Shown: one piece after another, positions 1 through 6,770 of the stretch | How positions within the stretch are numbered: position 1 is the stretch's first letter | How the letters are laid out: each line of letters opens with the position of its first letter | DNA from: Aureimonas ureilytica | GTDB lineage: Bacteria; Pseudomonadota; Alphaproteobacteria; Rhizobiales; Rhizobiaceae | DNA: 64,000 bases | Reading direction: 5' to 3' | Assembly: GCF_001475935.1 (NCBI RefSeq) | Contig: NZ_LDQA01000015.1 | Span: 1-64,000 of the forward strand | Program-made: the position numbers and the translations under genes | The notes under the pieces: generated by a model | What the model saw: the letters and a program-made list of their open reading frames with translations, nothing else | Database searches by the model: none | Told to the model about the DNA's origin: nothing

Positions 1-1
1 C

Positions 2-418
2 TTCCGCATGACGGATGCCGAGCGCGACGCGCTGATCCAGGCGGAAGCCTTGGAGATCGAAACCACCAACCGCCAAGTGGACGCGCGCAAGTCGGGCGCG
101 TCTCAGGCTCCTGCCCTCAAGCGCGGAGCGCCCAGCGCATCTTCGGCCCGGCCTGTGTCCAAGGCCCCCGCGCGCGCTCCGGCACCGTCCGCTACGGGCA
201 AGGGCGCGGCTCAGCCTGCCAACAAGCCGACCTCGCCCGCCAAGGCCCCGGCGGTGCATCTTGCCGATGCCGACGACCTGTTCGAAGCGGGCGATGCCAA
301 CCCCGTCCATTCGCTGCAAGCCAAGGCGGCCGGCTTTGCCGCCACGCAGCGCGACGTCAAGGGCGGCTTCTCGCTGGATCTCGGCGGCAACGATGGGTTC
401 GAGCGCATGAGCCGCTGA
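2..418 (+). CDS. C-terminal part of an unidentified protein, cut by the window edge
   Basis: The frame is open to the left edge of the window, so the ATG at 8 is probably internal. About the first 25 residues look helical. They are followed by a low-complexity Ala/Pro/Lys/Ser linker and a short conserved-looking tail ending GFERMSR. The start FRMTDAERD resembles the place where the signalling coiled coil of a chemotaxis receptor stops. The receptor at 33510-35495 likewise runs out in an Ala/Pro linker and ends in WERLSA. A chemotaxis-receptor C-terminus is therefore possible, but this is inference only. A strong terminator follows at 451-489. Confidence 0.5.
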   Translation, partial: FRMTDAERDALIQAEALEIETTNRQVDARKSGASQAPALKRGAPSASSARPVSKAPARAPAPSATGKGAAQPANKPTSPAKAPAVHLADADDLFEAGDANPVHSLQAKAAGFAATQRDVKGGFSLDLGGNDGFERMSR

Positions 419-450
419 GGCTCGTCGCGCCGTCAGGGCCGATCACGAAA

Positions 451-489
451 AAGCCCGGCGCGGGACGGTCCCGCGCCGGGCTTCTTTTT
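451..489. terminator. Bidirectional intrinsic terminator
   Basis: A 15-bp perfect stem (451-465 pairs with 469-483) has a 3-base loop. It is followed by CTTTTTT on the plus strand and preceded by GAAAAA for the minus strand. It separates the left-edge gene from the convergent ridA gene. Confidence 0.9.
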
Positions 490-514
490 TGAATGATTTG
501 CGAGGCTTCACCGA

Positions 515-910
515 TCAGGCGCGAAGCGCACTTGCCTCGATCTCGACCTTCATTTCCGGCCGGATCAGCCCCGCCACGATCATCGTCGCGGCCGGACGAA
601 TCTCGCCGAACCAGCGACCTGTGACCGCGAAGACCGCATCCGCGAAGCGAACGTCTGTCACGATATAGCGAACGCGCACGATGTCGCTCATCGCAAAGCC
701 GGCTTCGCGCAGCGCGGCTTCGATCGTCGCCAGCGCGTTCTCGGTCTGCTCGCCGACATCCTCCGGCATGGTCATCGTGCGATAGTCGTAGCCCGTCGTG
801 CCCGACACTTCGCAGATGTTGCCGAGCGCCACGGCGCGGCTGTAGCCGGCCTGCCGCTCGAAGGGCGAGCCGGTGGAGACGAGCCGCCGGCTCCTGGCCT
901 CACTCTCCAT
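515..910 (-). CDS. RidA family protein (YjgF/YER057c/UK114)
   Basis: A 131-residue single-domain protein of the RidA superfamily, which includes enamine/imine deaminases acting on reactive intermediates of amino-acid metabolism. The fold is visible from the N-terminal FERQAGYSRAVALG segment, the EVSGTTG turn, the central helix with TENALATIEAALREAG and the C-terminal EVEIEASALRA strand. The family's catalytic arginine region is present near RPAATMIVAGL, but with VAGL instead of the canonical RidA motif, so the exact subgroup and substrate are uncertain. Its ATG overlaps the leuD stop in a TGATG arrangement. The two genes are therefore probably co-translated, which hints at a link to branched-chain amino-acid synthesis. 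Confidence 0.88.
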   Translation of the reverse strand: MESEARSRRLVSTGSPFERQAGYSRAVALGNICEVSGTTGYDYRTMTMPEDVGEQTENALATIEAALREAGFAMSDIVRVRYIVTDVRFADAVFAVTGRWFGEIRPAATMIVAGLIRPEMKVEIEASALRA

Positions 911-1515
911 CAGGCCCAGGGGCGCTCGGCGCCGAGGCGCTGCTCGAAGCCGGAAATGGAGGCTTCGCGCTCCAGCGTCAGGCCGATATCGTCCAGCCCG
1001 TTGATGAGGCAGTGCTTGCGGAACGGGTCCATCTCGAAATGGATCACGCCGCCGTCCGGCCGGCGGATTTCCTGCGCTTCGAGATCGACGCTGAGCGTGG
1101 CGTTCGCGCCCTTCTCGGCGTCCGCCATCAGCGCGTCCAACTCTGCCTGGCTGACGCGGATCGGCAGAATGCCGTTCTTGAAGCAGTTGTTGTAGAAAAT
1201 ATCGGCGAAGGACGTCGAGATCACGCAGCGGATGCCGAAATCCAGAAGCGCCCAGGGCGCGTGCTCGCGCGAGGAGCCGCAGCCGAAATTGTCGCCCGCC
1301 ACCAGAATCTCGGCCTTGCGATAGGCCGGGCGGTTCAGGACGAAGCTCTCGTCCTCCGACCCGTCTTCCTTGTAGCGCAGATTGGCGAAGAGCCCGACGC
1401 CGAGGCCCGTGCGCTTGATCGTCTTCAGGTAATCCTTGGGGATGATCATGTCGGTATCGACATTAAGCGTCGGAAGCGGCGCCGCGACGCCCGTCAGCTG
1501 ATCGAACTTCTGCAT
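910..1515 (-). CDS. leuD: 3-isopropylmalate dehydratase small subunit
   Basis: LeuD pairs with the iron-sulfur subunit LeuC, which is not in the window, to isomerise 2-isopropylmalate to 3-isopropylmalate in leucine synthesis. The 201-residue length is typical of the bacterial small subunit. The aconitase-swivel signatures are intact: [15 protein letters not shown] near residue 18, then [17 protein letters not shown] near residue 75, and the [11 protein letters not shown] segment. It heads a two-gene minus-strand unit with the RidA-family gene, which overlaps its stop codon. The 213-bp gap upstream is shared with the divergent ohrR gene. Confidence 0.97.
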   Translation of the reverse strand: MQKFDQLTGVAAPLPTLNVDTDMIIPKDYLKTIKRTGLGVGLFANLRYKEDGSEDESFVLNRPAYRKAEILVAGDNFGCGSSREHAPWALLDFGIRCVISTSFADIFYNNCFKNGILPIRVSQAELDALMADAEKGANATLSVDLEAQEIRRPDGGVIHFEMDPFRKHCLINGLDDIGLTLEREASISGFEQRLGAERPWA

Positions 1516-1679
1516 GATGGCGATCCTTTCCCCTGAGGCTCGGATGGAATTTTCCTGAAGAGAGGCCGGAAAATTTTCGTGTCGGTGTCGTTACACCCTC
1601 CAATGCCCTTCGACCAACCCCTTTCGGCAGGAGGGGCGCTTTCGAAAATGCAGATGATGATGAAAAAACGCGTTGCAAT

Positions 1680-1695
1680 GTTTATCGCGATAAAC
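1680..1695. promoter_or_regulatory. Perfect 16-bp palindrome, candidate OhrR operator
   Basis: GTTTATCGCGATAAAC is its own reverse complement and lies 33 bases ahead of the ohrR start codon. MarR/OhrR repressors bind short AT-flanked dyads and commonly regulate their own gene. The position and symmetry suggest an OhrR operator. This is inferred from the sequence and not matched to a known consensus. Confidence 0.55.
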
Positions 1696-1728
1696 TAAAA
1701 CCGAATCAACAGAGAGGAACACCAGGCC

Positions 1729-2193
1729 ATGACGCGGTTGGAGCGTCCGATCCCGTTAGACGACAGGCTCTGCTTCTCGCTGTATGGCGCGTCCATGGCC
1801 GTGGGGCGAACCTACAAGCCGATCCTGGATCGGCTGGGGCTTACCTATCCGCAATATCTCGTTCTGTCCGTTCTCTGGGAGGGCGACGGGCCGAGCGTCA
1901 GCAGCATCGCCGACCGGCTCGACCTCGAGCCGAGCACGGTGACACCGCTGGTCAAGCGCCTGGAAGCATCCGGCTTCGTGACGCGCCGGCGCAATCCGGA
2001 GGACGAGCGACAGGTCACGGTGTCGCTCACCGAAGCGGGGCGCGCCATACGCGAGGAGAGCGCCTGCCTTGCCCAGGAGCTGCTGTCCGCATCCGGCATG
2101 TCGCTGGATCGGGTGATGGCCCTCAACGAAGAGGTTCGCGCCCTGCGGGATGCCTTGGCGAGCACCTACGGGCACCAGCGCCGGGCCGTCTGA
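1729..2193 (+). CDS. ohrR: OhrR-like organic hydroperoxide-sensing MarR repressor
   Basis: A winged-helix MarR protein of 154 residues lying just upstream of ohr. It has the residues expected of a peroxide sensor. Cys15 sits in DRLCFSLYGAS, and Tyr19 and Tyr29 are at the same positions as the sensing trio described for Bacillus subtilis OhrR. A second cysteine, Cys113, could form the disulfide used by two-cysteine OhrR proteins. The recognition helix falls near residues 56-77 (SVSSIADRLDLEPSTVTPLVKRLE), followed by the wing containing PEDERQ. The role inferred is to repress itself and ohr until Cys15 is oxidised by an organic peroxide. A 16-bp palindrome upstream is a likely binding site. Confidence 0.9.
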   Translation: MTRLERPIPLDDRLCFSLYGASMAVGRTYKPILDRLGLTYPQYLVLSVLWEGDGPSVSSIADRLDLEPSTVTPLVKRLEASGFVTRRRNPEDERQVTVSLTEAGRAIREESACLAQELLSASGMSLDRVMALNEEVRALRDALASTYGHQRRAV

Positions 2194-2215
2194 GACGCCT
2201 CGACGATTTCGGTCG

Positions 2216-2231
2216 GCCCGCCTCGGCGGGC
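2216..2231 (+). other. Hairpin between ohrR and ohr
   Basis: A 7-bp GC stem (GCCCGCC/GGCGGGC) with a 2-base gap lies 23 bases after the ohrR stop. It has no T-run, so it is a weak terminator or a simple spacer hairpin at best. Confidence 0.3.
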
Positions 2232-2312
2232 GTGGCCCTTCCGCGTGTCGCTTGTCGGGCGACGCGCTCCGTTCAACCCTTCTACTTCCCATAAATTCAA
2301 AGGACGATTCCC

Positions 2313-2741
2313 ATGCCCGTTGACGTCATCTACAAGACCAAGGCCACGGCCAACGGCGGCGGCCGCGACGGCGCGGCGCGCTCCGACGACGGTTCGGTCG
2401 ATGTGAAGCTCGTGGTTCCCAAGGAAATGGGCGGCCCCGGCGGCGTCGGCGCCAATCCGGAAAAGCTCTTTGCCGCCGGCTATTCGGCCTGCTTCCTGGG
2501 CGCCATGCGCGCGGTCTCGTCCAAGGTCGGCGTCAAGGTTCCGGCCGAGGCGACGGTGACGGCCGAAATCGGCTTCGGCCCGCGCTCGGAAGGCGGCTAC
2601 GGCATCACCGCCGACCTCACGATCGACCTTCCGGGCGTGGATCGTGCAGAGGCCGAAAAGCTGATCGCCGCCGCGCACGAGGTCTGCCCCTATTCCAACG
2701 CCACGCGCAACAACGTCAATGTCGGCCTGACGTTGGCCTAA
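2313..2741 (+). CDS. ohr: Organic hydroperoxide resistance protein
   Basis: Ohr is a cytosolic thiol peroxidase that reduces organic and lipid hydroperoxides using lipoylated proteins as electron donors. The 142-residue length is typical. The reactive Cys60 is in YSACF and the resolving Cys125 is in EVCPYSNATR. Arg18 and Glu50 match the arginine and glutamate that activate the peroxidatic cysteine in studied Ohr enzymes. It lies downstream of ohrR, and the pair is the standard organic-peroxide defence module. Its own promoter may lie in the 119-bp gap, where the last 35 bases are relatively AT-rich. Confidence 0.96.
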   Translation: MPVDVIYKTKATANGGGRDGAARSDDGSVDVKLVVPKEMGGPGGVGANPEKLFAAGYSACFLGAMRAVSSKVGVKVPAEATVTAEIGFGPRSEGGYGITADLTIDLPGVDRAEAEKLIAAAHEVCPYSNATRNNVNVGLTLA

Positions 2742-2792
2742 GCGCGGCGCTCATGTGAGCGCAAAGCTTGCCTGAGCTCTCGTCACGACTCG

Positions 2793-2826
2793 AGGCCGGG
2801 GCGCGTCCGCGCTCCGGCCTTTTTCA
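2793..2826 (+). terminator. Intrinsic terminator after ohr
   Basis: A 12-bp stem with one mismatch (2793-2804 with 2809-2820) is followed by TTTTT. It ends the ohr transcript before the next operon. Confidence 0.8.
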
Positions 2827-2886
2827 TGGCCTTCTCCATCACGCCCGCCTTGAACAGGCCGGGGGGATCGGGCAGACCTTCACGCC

Positions 2887-3771
2887 ATGACCGAAGCCGA
2901 ACCGCTCCTGCGATCCGTTCTCTTCGTGCCCGCCGCCAACGGCCGGGCGCTCGACAAGTCCGCCACGCTGAAGGCCGACGCGCTGATCTTCGATCTGGAG
3001 GATTCGGCGGCCGATGAGGAAAAGGACGCCGCGCGCGAGCGCCTGCGCGCCCATCTTCTCGCCCGCCCGCCCGGTTCCATCCTGCGCGTCGTGCGCATCA
3101 ATCCGCTCGCCACGCGGCATGGCACGGAAGACCTCCTGATGGCGCGCGGGGCTCGCGTCGATGCCATTCTCCTGCCCAAGGTCGAGGGGCCGCGTCAACT
3201 GCACGAGGCCGACGACGCGCTGGTGGAAACCGACGCGCCCAAAAGCCTCCGGCTCTGGGCCATGGTGGAAACGCCTCGCGGCGTGCGCCATGCCCCCGAC
3301 ATCGCGGAGGCGCGCCTGCGCCACCGGCTCGGCGCGCTCGCGATCGGGCCGAACGATCTCGTCTCGGCCGCCGATCTCCAACTCTCCCCCGGCCGCCCCG
3401 AACTCATGCCCTGGCTCGGCCCCGTTCTCGTCGCCGGCAAGGCGGCCGGCGTTCCCGTGCTCGACGGCGTCTGGTCCGATCTCACCGATATCGGGGGCTT
3501 CGAAGCCGAATGCGCGCAGGCGCGCCGCATGGGCTTTGCCGGCAAAACGCTTGTTCATCCCGCGCAGATCGCGGGCGCCAACGCGGCTTTCGGGCCATCG
3601 AGCGAGGAGATCGAGCGCGCCCGCCGCCTCGTTGCCGCCTTTGCCGCGCCGGACAATGCCGGGCGCGGCGTCATCCGCCATGAGGGGCGGATGGTGGAAC
3701 TCCTACACTTACAGGCGGCCGAGCGCCTGCTCGCCCGCGCCGCTTCGATCGAGGAAAGAACAAACCCATGA
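2887..3771 (+). CDS. HpcH/HpaI aldolase/citrate lyase beta-like CoA ester lyase
   Basis: A 294-residue TIM-barrel protein of the CitE-like family, whose members cleave or form beta-hydroxyacyl-CoA thioesters such as malyl-CoA, citramalyl-CoA or beta-methylmalyl-CoA. Family landmarks are the N-terminal RSVLFVPAANGRALDKS, the LIFDLEDS strand with acidic metal ligands, the WAMVETPRGV strand with the conserved glutamate, IGPNDL, and the KTLVHPAQI segment near the end. No citF or citD homologue is nearby, so a citrate lyase complex is unlikely. The substrate cannot be assigned. It leads a four-gene run, and its stop overlaps the next start as ATGA. Confidence 0.88.
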   Translation: MTEAEPLLRSVLFVPAANGRALDKSATLKADALIFDLEDSAADEEKDAARERLRAHLLARPPGSILRVVRINPLATRHGTEDLLMARGARVDAILLPKVEGPRQLHEADDALVETDAPKSLRLWAMVETPRGVRHAPDIAEARLRHRLGALAIGPNDLVSAADLQLSPGRPELMPWLGPVLVAGKAAGVPVLDGVWSDLTDIGGFEAECAQARRMGFAGKTLVHPAQIAGANAAFGPSSEEIERARRLVAAFAAPDNAGRGVIRHEGRMVELLHLQAAERLLARAASIEERTNP

Positions 3772-3974
3772 AGCTCTATCGCCTGCTCACCGGCGTGGAC
3801 GACGCCGCCTTCTGCCACAAGGTTTCGCTGGCCCTGTCCAAGGGCTGGGAACTCGCCGGCAGCCCGGCCTATGCGTTCGACGCAAAGGAAGGCGTCATGA
3901 AATGCGCCCAGCCCGTCACCAAGATCGTCGAGGGCAAGGACTATGATCCCGCGATGAAACTCGGCGAGCAATGA
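3768..3974 (+). CDS. DUF1737 family small protein
   Basis: A 68-residue protein matching the DUF1737 pattern: MKLYRLLTG at the start, a central CHKVSLALSKGWEL and a C-terminal QPVTKIVEGKDYDP. The function of the family is unknown. The start codon overlaps the lyase stop by four bases and its own stop overlaps the next start in the same way, so all three are translationally coupled. No signal peptide or membrane segment is seen. Confidence 0.85.
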   Translation: MKLYRLLTGVDDAAFCHKVSLALSKGWELAGSPAYAFDAKEGVMKCAQPVTKIVEGKDYDPAMKLGEQ

Positions 3975-4273
3975 ACCCGCTCGGTCTCGGCCGTCTGGGT
4001 CTGCGGGCCGGACGCGCAGGGCTGCGGTCTGGCGAAGCAGGGCTTCGCGAGGGCGAAGCCGGCTTGCGCCAAGCGGAAACGGCTCTGCGCGCGCTGGGCT
4101 CGCTCCGGGGCGCGCCCTTCGATCTTGGTGCCGAAGTGTTGCGCCGAGCCGGCGCTGCGGTCCGCACGGGACAGGACGCTGTGCGCCAAGGCGACGAAGG
4201 CCTTGCACGCGGGGAGGAGGCGCTGCGTCGGGCCGAAGAGCGGTTGCAGCGTCGAAGCGCGCGCCGCTCTTGA
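3971..4273 (+). CDS. Heptad-repeat small protein of unknown function
   Basis: A 100-residue Arg/Gly/Ala-rich protein made almost entirely of seven-residue repeats. The first half repeats GLR-x-GEA (GRAGLRS, GEAGLRE, GEAGLRQ, AETALRA). After a short break (GAPFDLGAEV) the second half repeats AVR/GLAR/ALRR units such as QDAVRQG, DEGLARG and EEALRRA. The spacing suggests long amphipathic helices with one Leu or Val per turn pair and strong positive charge. It has ATGA coupling to the gene before and TTGA coupling to the gene after, which argues for real translation rather than a chance frame. I do not recognise a family. Confidence 0.6.
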   Translation: MNPLGLGRLGLRAGRAGLRSGEAGLREGEAGLRQAETALRALGSLRGAPFDLGAEVLRRAGAAVRTGQDAVRQGDEGLARGEEALRRAEERLQRRSARRS

Positions 4274-4971
4274 GGCGCTGGGGTCGGGCGCTCTTCGCCG
4301 CAGGAGTGGCGCTTGCCGCGAGCCTTACCGGCCTCGCGCTTCTGGCGCTCGCCATCCCGCGCGCGCCCGAAGTCCGCTTTCCGCCACCGGAGGCCGGCAA
4401 CGAGCGGGTCGTGCTGCTGGCCGCCAACCCGATCCACACCGACATTCTCCTGCCCGCGACGCCGGATGTTTTGGCACGCTTCGCCTTTCTGGCCGGCGAC
4501 GGGCTGCCGCTGGACGATCCGCGTGTCGGCGCCATCGCGGTCGGCTGGGGCGGGCGGGCCTTCTACACGCAGACGCCGGAATGGCGCGACCTGACGGTGG
4601 GCGCGCTCTGGCACTCCTTCACCTATGATCGCTCGGTGCTGCATCTCTCGCTCGCCCCCGCGCTGACGGGCGAGGAGCCCGGCCTGCGCCGCCTCAGTTT
4701 GAGCGAGCCGGCCTTCCAAGCGCTTCTGCGCTTCATCGATGCGAGCTTCCAGCGCACCCCATCCGGCGCGCCGGAGATCCTGCCCGGCTTCTCCTACGGC
4801 CCCTATGACCGCTTCTACGAAGCGCGCGGCGGCTTCAATCTCCTGTTCGGGTGCAACACCTGGACGGCGCAAGCCCTGCGCCAAGCCGGCCTCACCACCA
4901 GCCTCTGGTCCCCCTTGCCCCCGCTGCTTTTGTGGGGGCTGGACTGGCACGAGGCCAAGGTCTTGGGGTGA
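4270..4971 (+). CDS. DUF2459 (TIGR02117 type) membrane-anchored protein
   Basis: A 233-residue protein with a single N-terminal anchor (residues about 6-28, ALFAAGVALAASLTGLALLAL). An exported domain follows, with NPIHTDILLP, VGWGGRAFYTQTPEW, LWHSFTYDRSVLHL and FNLLFGCNTWTAQALR, all typical of DUF2459. The conserved His and Cys residues suggest an enzyme fold, but no activity is established that I can name. The start is TTG at 4270, overlapping the preceding stop as TTGA and followed directly by the anchor. It ends exactly where the convergent metallopeptidase gene ends, leaving no spacer. Confidence 0.85.
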   Translation: MRRWGRALFAAGVALAASLTGLALLALAIPRAPEVRFPPPEAGNERVVLLAANPIHTDILLPATPDVLARFAFLAGDGLPLDDPRVGAIAVGWGGRAFYTQTPEWRDLTVGALWHSFTYDRSVLHLSLAPALTGEEPGLRRLSLSEPAFQALLRFIDASFQRTPSGAPEILPGFSYGPYDRFYEARGGFNLLFGCNTWTAQALRQAGLTTSLWSPLPPLLLWGLDWHEAKVLG

Positions 4972-5394
4972 TCAATCCGCCTCGGCCTCCAGCGCTTCCA
5001 TGTCGTCGTCCGACAGGCCGAAATGGTGGCCGATTTCGTGGATCAGGACGTGGGAGACGAGGGCGCTGAGGGTTTCTTCGTGCTCGGCCCAATAGTCGAG
5101 GATCGGGCGGCGGTAGAGGAGGATGCGGTTGGGGAATTCGCCCGTCGCGCCGACCGCCATTTCCGCCACGGGCCGGCCTTCGAAGAGGCCGAGAATATCG
5201 AAGGGGCTTTCGAGATTCATCGCCTTGACCACCTCGTCCTCTGGGAAGTCGGCGATGTGGAAGCGAATTTCGCCCGACAGCGCGCGAAATTCGGGCGGCA
5301 GCTGCGCATAGGCGTCGAGCGCCAAGGCCTCGATCTCCTCCAGGCTCGGCGCCATGCGCTGGCCCCAGTCCCCCGCCTGATCGCGCTGACCCAT
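4972..5394 (-). CDS. Metallopeptidase family protein (minimal zincin)
   Basis: A 140-residue protein with the zinc-binding HEIGHHFGLSDDD motif, His119-Glu120 and His123 being the HExxH core. The family is the short COG3824-type zincins with RILLYRRPI before the active-site helix. A longer open frame exists upstream, but the ATG at 5394 has a GGGAAAGGGA ribosome site and gives the usual family length. No signal peptide is present, so it is probably cytosolic. The substrate is unknown. It converges on the DUF2459 gene with adjacent stop codons and no room for a separate terminator. Confidence 0.85.
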   Translation of the reverse strand: MGQRDQAGDWGQRMAPSLEEIEALALDAYAQLPPEFRALSGEIRFHIADFPEDEVVKAMNLESPFDILGLFEGRPVAEMAVGATGEFPNRILLYRRPILDYWAEHEETLSALVSHVLIHEIGHHFGLSDDDMEALEAEAD

Positions 5395-5614
5395 CGCATT
5401 CCCTTTCCCAGTCCCACGAAGCTCATCGTGTCGTGGCATATCGCGGCGCACCCTGCGAGCCCGCTTCGGCTCACGAATGCGCGCGGACGCGCATCTTTCC
5501 CTATGAGAGACCCAAGCCCCCGGTTTTCCACAGGGCCGCGCAAGAGCTGTGAACAAGGAATGTAATCCTTGATGCTGATCGATTGACTCGAATCGGCAGC
5601 TCTGGAATTCATAG

Positions 5615-5629
5615 GAACATAGAGGGAAC
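5615..5629. promoter_or_regulatory. LexA-binding SOS box (alphaproteobacterial type)
   Basis: GAAC at 5615-5618, seven bases, then GAAC at 5626-5629 match the direct-repeat GAAC-N7-GAAC (equivalently GTTC-N7-GTTC) operator of alphaproteobacterial LexA. It lies 59 bases before the imuA start. imuA-imuB-dnaE2 is a known LexA regulon in this class, so DNA-damage induction is the expected regulation. Confidence 0.85.
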
Positions 5630-5687
5630 AGATGCCGTTTCGGACAAAGCCTCAGGGCTGACGAGGGTTTGTCCGAAGGAGACGTTC

Positions 5688-6770
5688 ATGTCGGGGGTCC
5701 AACCAAAAGCCGCCTTTGCCGCGCCTTGGGATGAGGGGCCGGTGTTTGACAGATGTCTGGATTCATCCAGAGAAAACAAGGCTTCGTCAAGCGTTTCGGC
5801 GGACCCTCTATTGTCTGCCGACGCCGCGGGCGCGACCCCAAATGGGCGGCAGCTCAACACCCTGCGCGAGGCGATCCGCCGGATCGAGCACCGCCCATCC
5901 GAGACGTGGGATACTCCCCGTAAAGCGGGAACAGACGGTCCGGCACAAGCCGAGATCGAAAAAGCGGAAGAGGAATTTCGTCCTGCTCTGCCCGTCTGCC
6001 GGCTCGGCGCGGACAGGATCGACCAAGCGCTCGGCGGTGGCTTTCCCGAAGCCGGCCTGTCGGAAATCCGGGTCGAGACCGTGCGGGACGGAGGCGCGGG
6101 GCTCGGCTTCGCCTTGGCGCTCGCGGTGCGGCTGGGCGCTTCGCCTCGGCGCCCGCTCGTCTGGATCGCGCCCGCCGCGACGCTGACGGATGCCGGCTAT
6201 CCCTATCGGCCGGGGCTCGTCGCCTTCGGGCTCGACCCCGCCGCGCTGGTGATGGTGCGCGCGCGCCGGCTGGAGGACGCGCTCTGGGCGGCGGAAGAGG
6301 CCGCGCGCTCCGGCGCGCCGGCGCTGACGCTTCTGGAGGTGCAGAACAACCCCGCCGCGCTGTCGCTGGAGGGCTCGCGCCGGCTGCACTGGCGCTCGCG
6401 CCACGCGACGCGGCCGGTTCTCGTTCTGCGACAGGGCGGCTCGGCCGAAACCACCGCCGCGCCCTTGCGCCTGCAACTTTCCGCCGCGCCGGCGGGCCGC
6501 GTGCCGGGGCTGGAGGTCCATTCCTGCCTCGGCGCGCCCGCCTTTGCCGTAGCGATCGAAAAATCCCGCGATGGCCGTCTTGGCCAATTCCATCTGGAGT
6601 GGAACGTCCATGAGCGTCGATTCGTCCAAGCCGAGCGTGCCGCCGCGCTTTCTCGCCCTGTTCTTTCCCCGCCTGCCGACGGACCGGCTGCGACGGCAGA
6701 AATTCGGTCGCTCCTGGCGGCTCGAGACGGAGGGAGTCGAAGGGCCGAGCCTCGCCTCCACGCCTCCTGA
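5688..6770 (+). CDS. imuA: Mutasome protein ImuA
   Basis: ImuA is a RecA/SulA-like accessory protein that works with ImuB and DnaE2 in damage-induced translesion synthesis. The core runs from about residue 75 (NTLREAIRRIEH) through LGADRIDQALGGGFPEAGLSEI, the RRPLVWIAP strand and the PVLVLR strand, to the usual terminal FHLEWNVHERRF. About 45 residues beyond that point extend into the imuB gene in another frame, giving 360 residues, longer than is usual. The chosen ATG has GAAGGAGA six bases upstream; an earlier ATG at 5583 lies ahead of the SOS box. The first 70 residues look poorly conserved. Confidence 0.93.
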   Translation: MSGVQPKAAFAAPWDEGPVFDRCLDSSRENKASSSVSADPLLSADAAGATPNGRQLNTLREAIRRIEHRPSETWDTPRKAGTDGPAQAEIEKAEEEFRPALPVCRLGADRIDQALGGGFPEAGLSEIRVETVRDGGAGLGFALALAVRLGASPRRPLVWIAPAATLTDAGYPYRPGLVAFGLDPAALVMVRARRLEDALWAAEEAARSGAPALTLLEVQNNPAALSLEGSRRLHWRSRHATRPVLVLRQGGSAETTAAPLRLQLSAAPAGRVPGLEVHSCLGAPAFAVAIEKSRDGRLGQFHLEWNVHERRFVQAERAAALSRPVLSPPADGPAATAEIRSLLAARDGGSRRAEPRLHAS

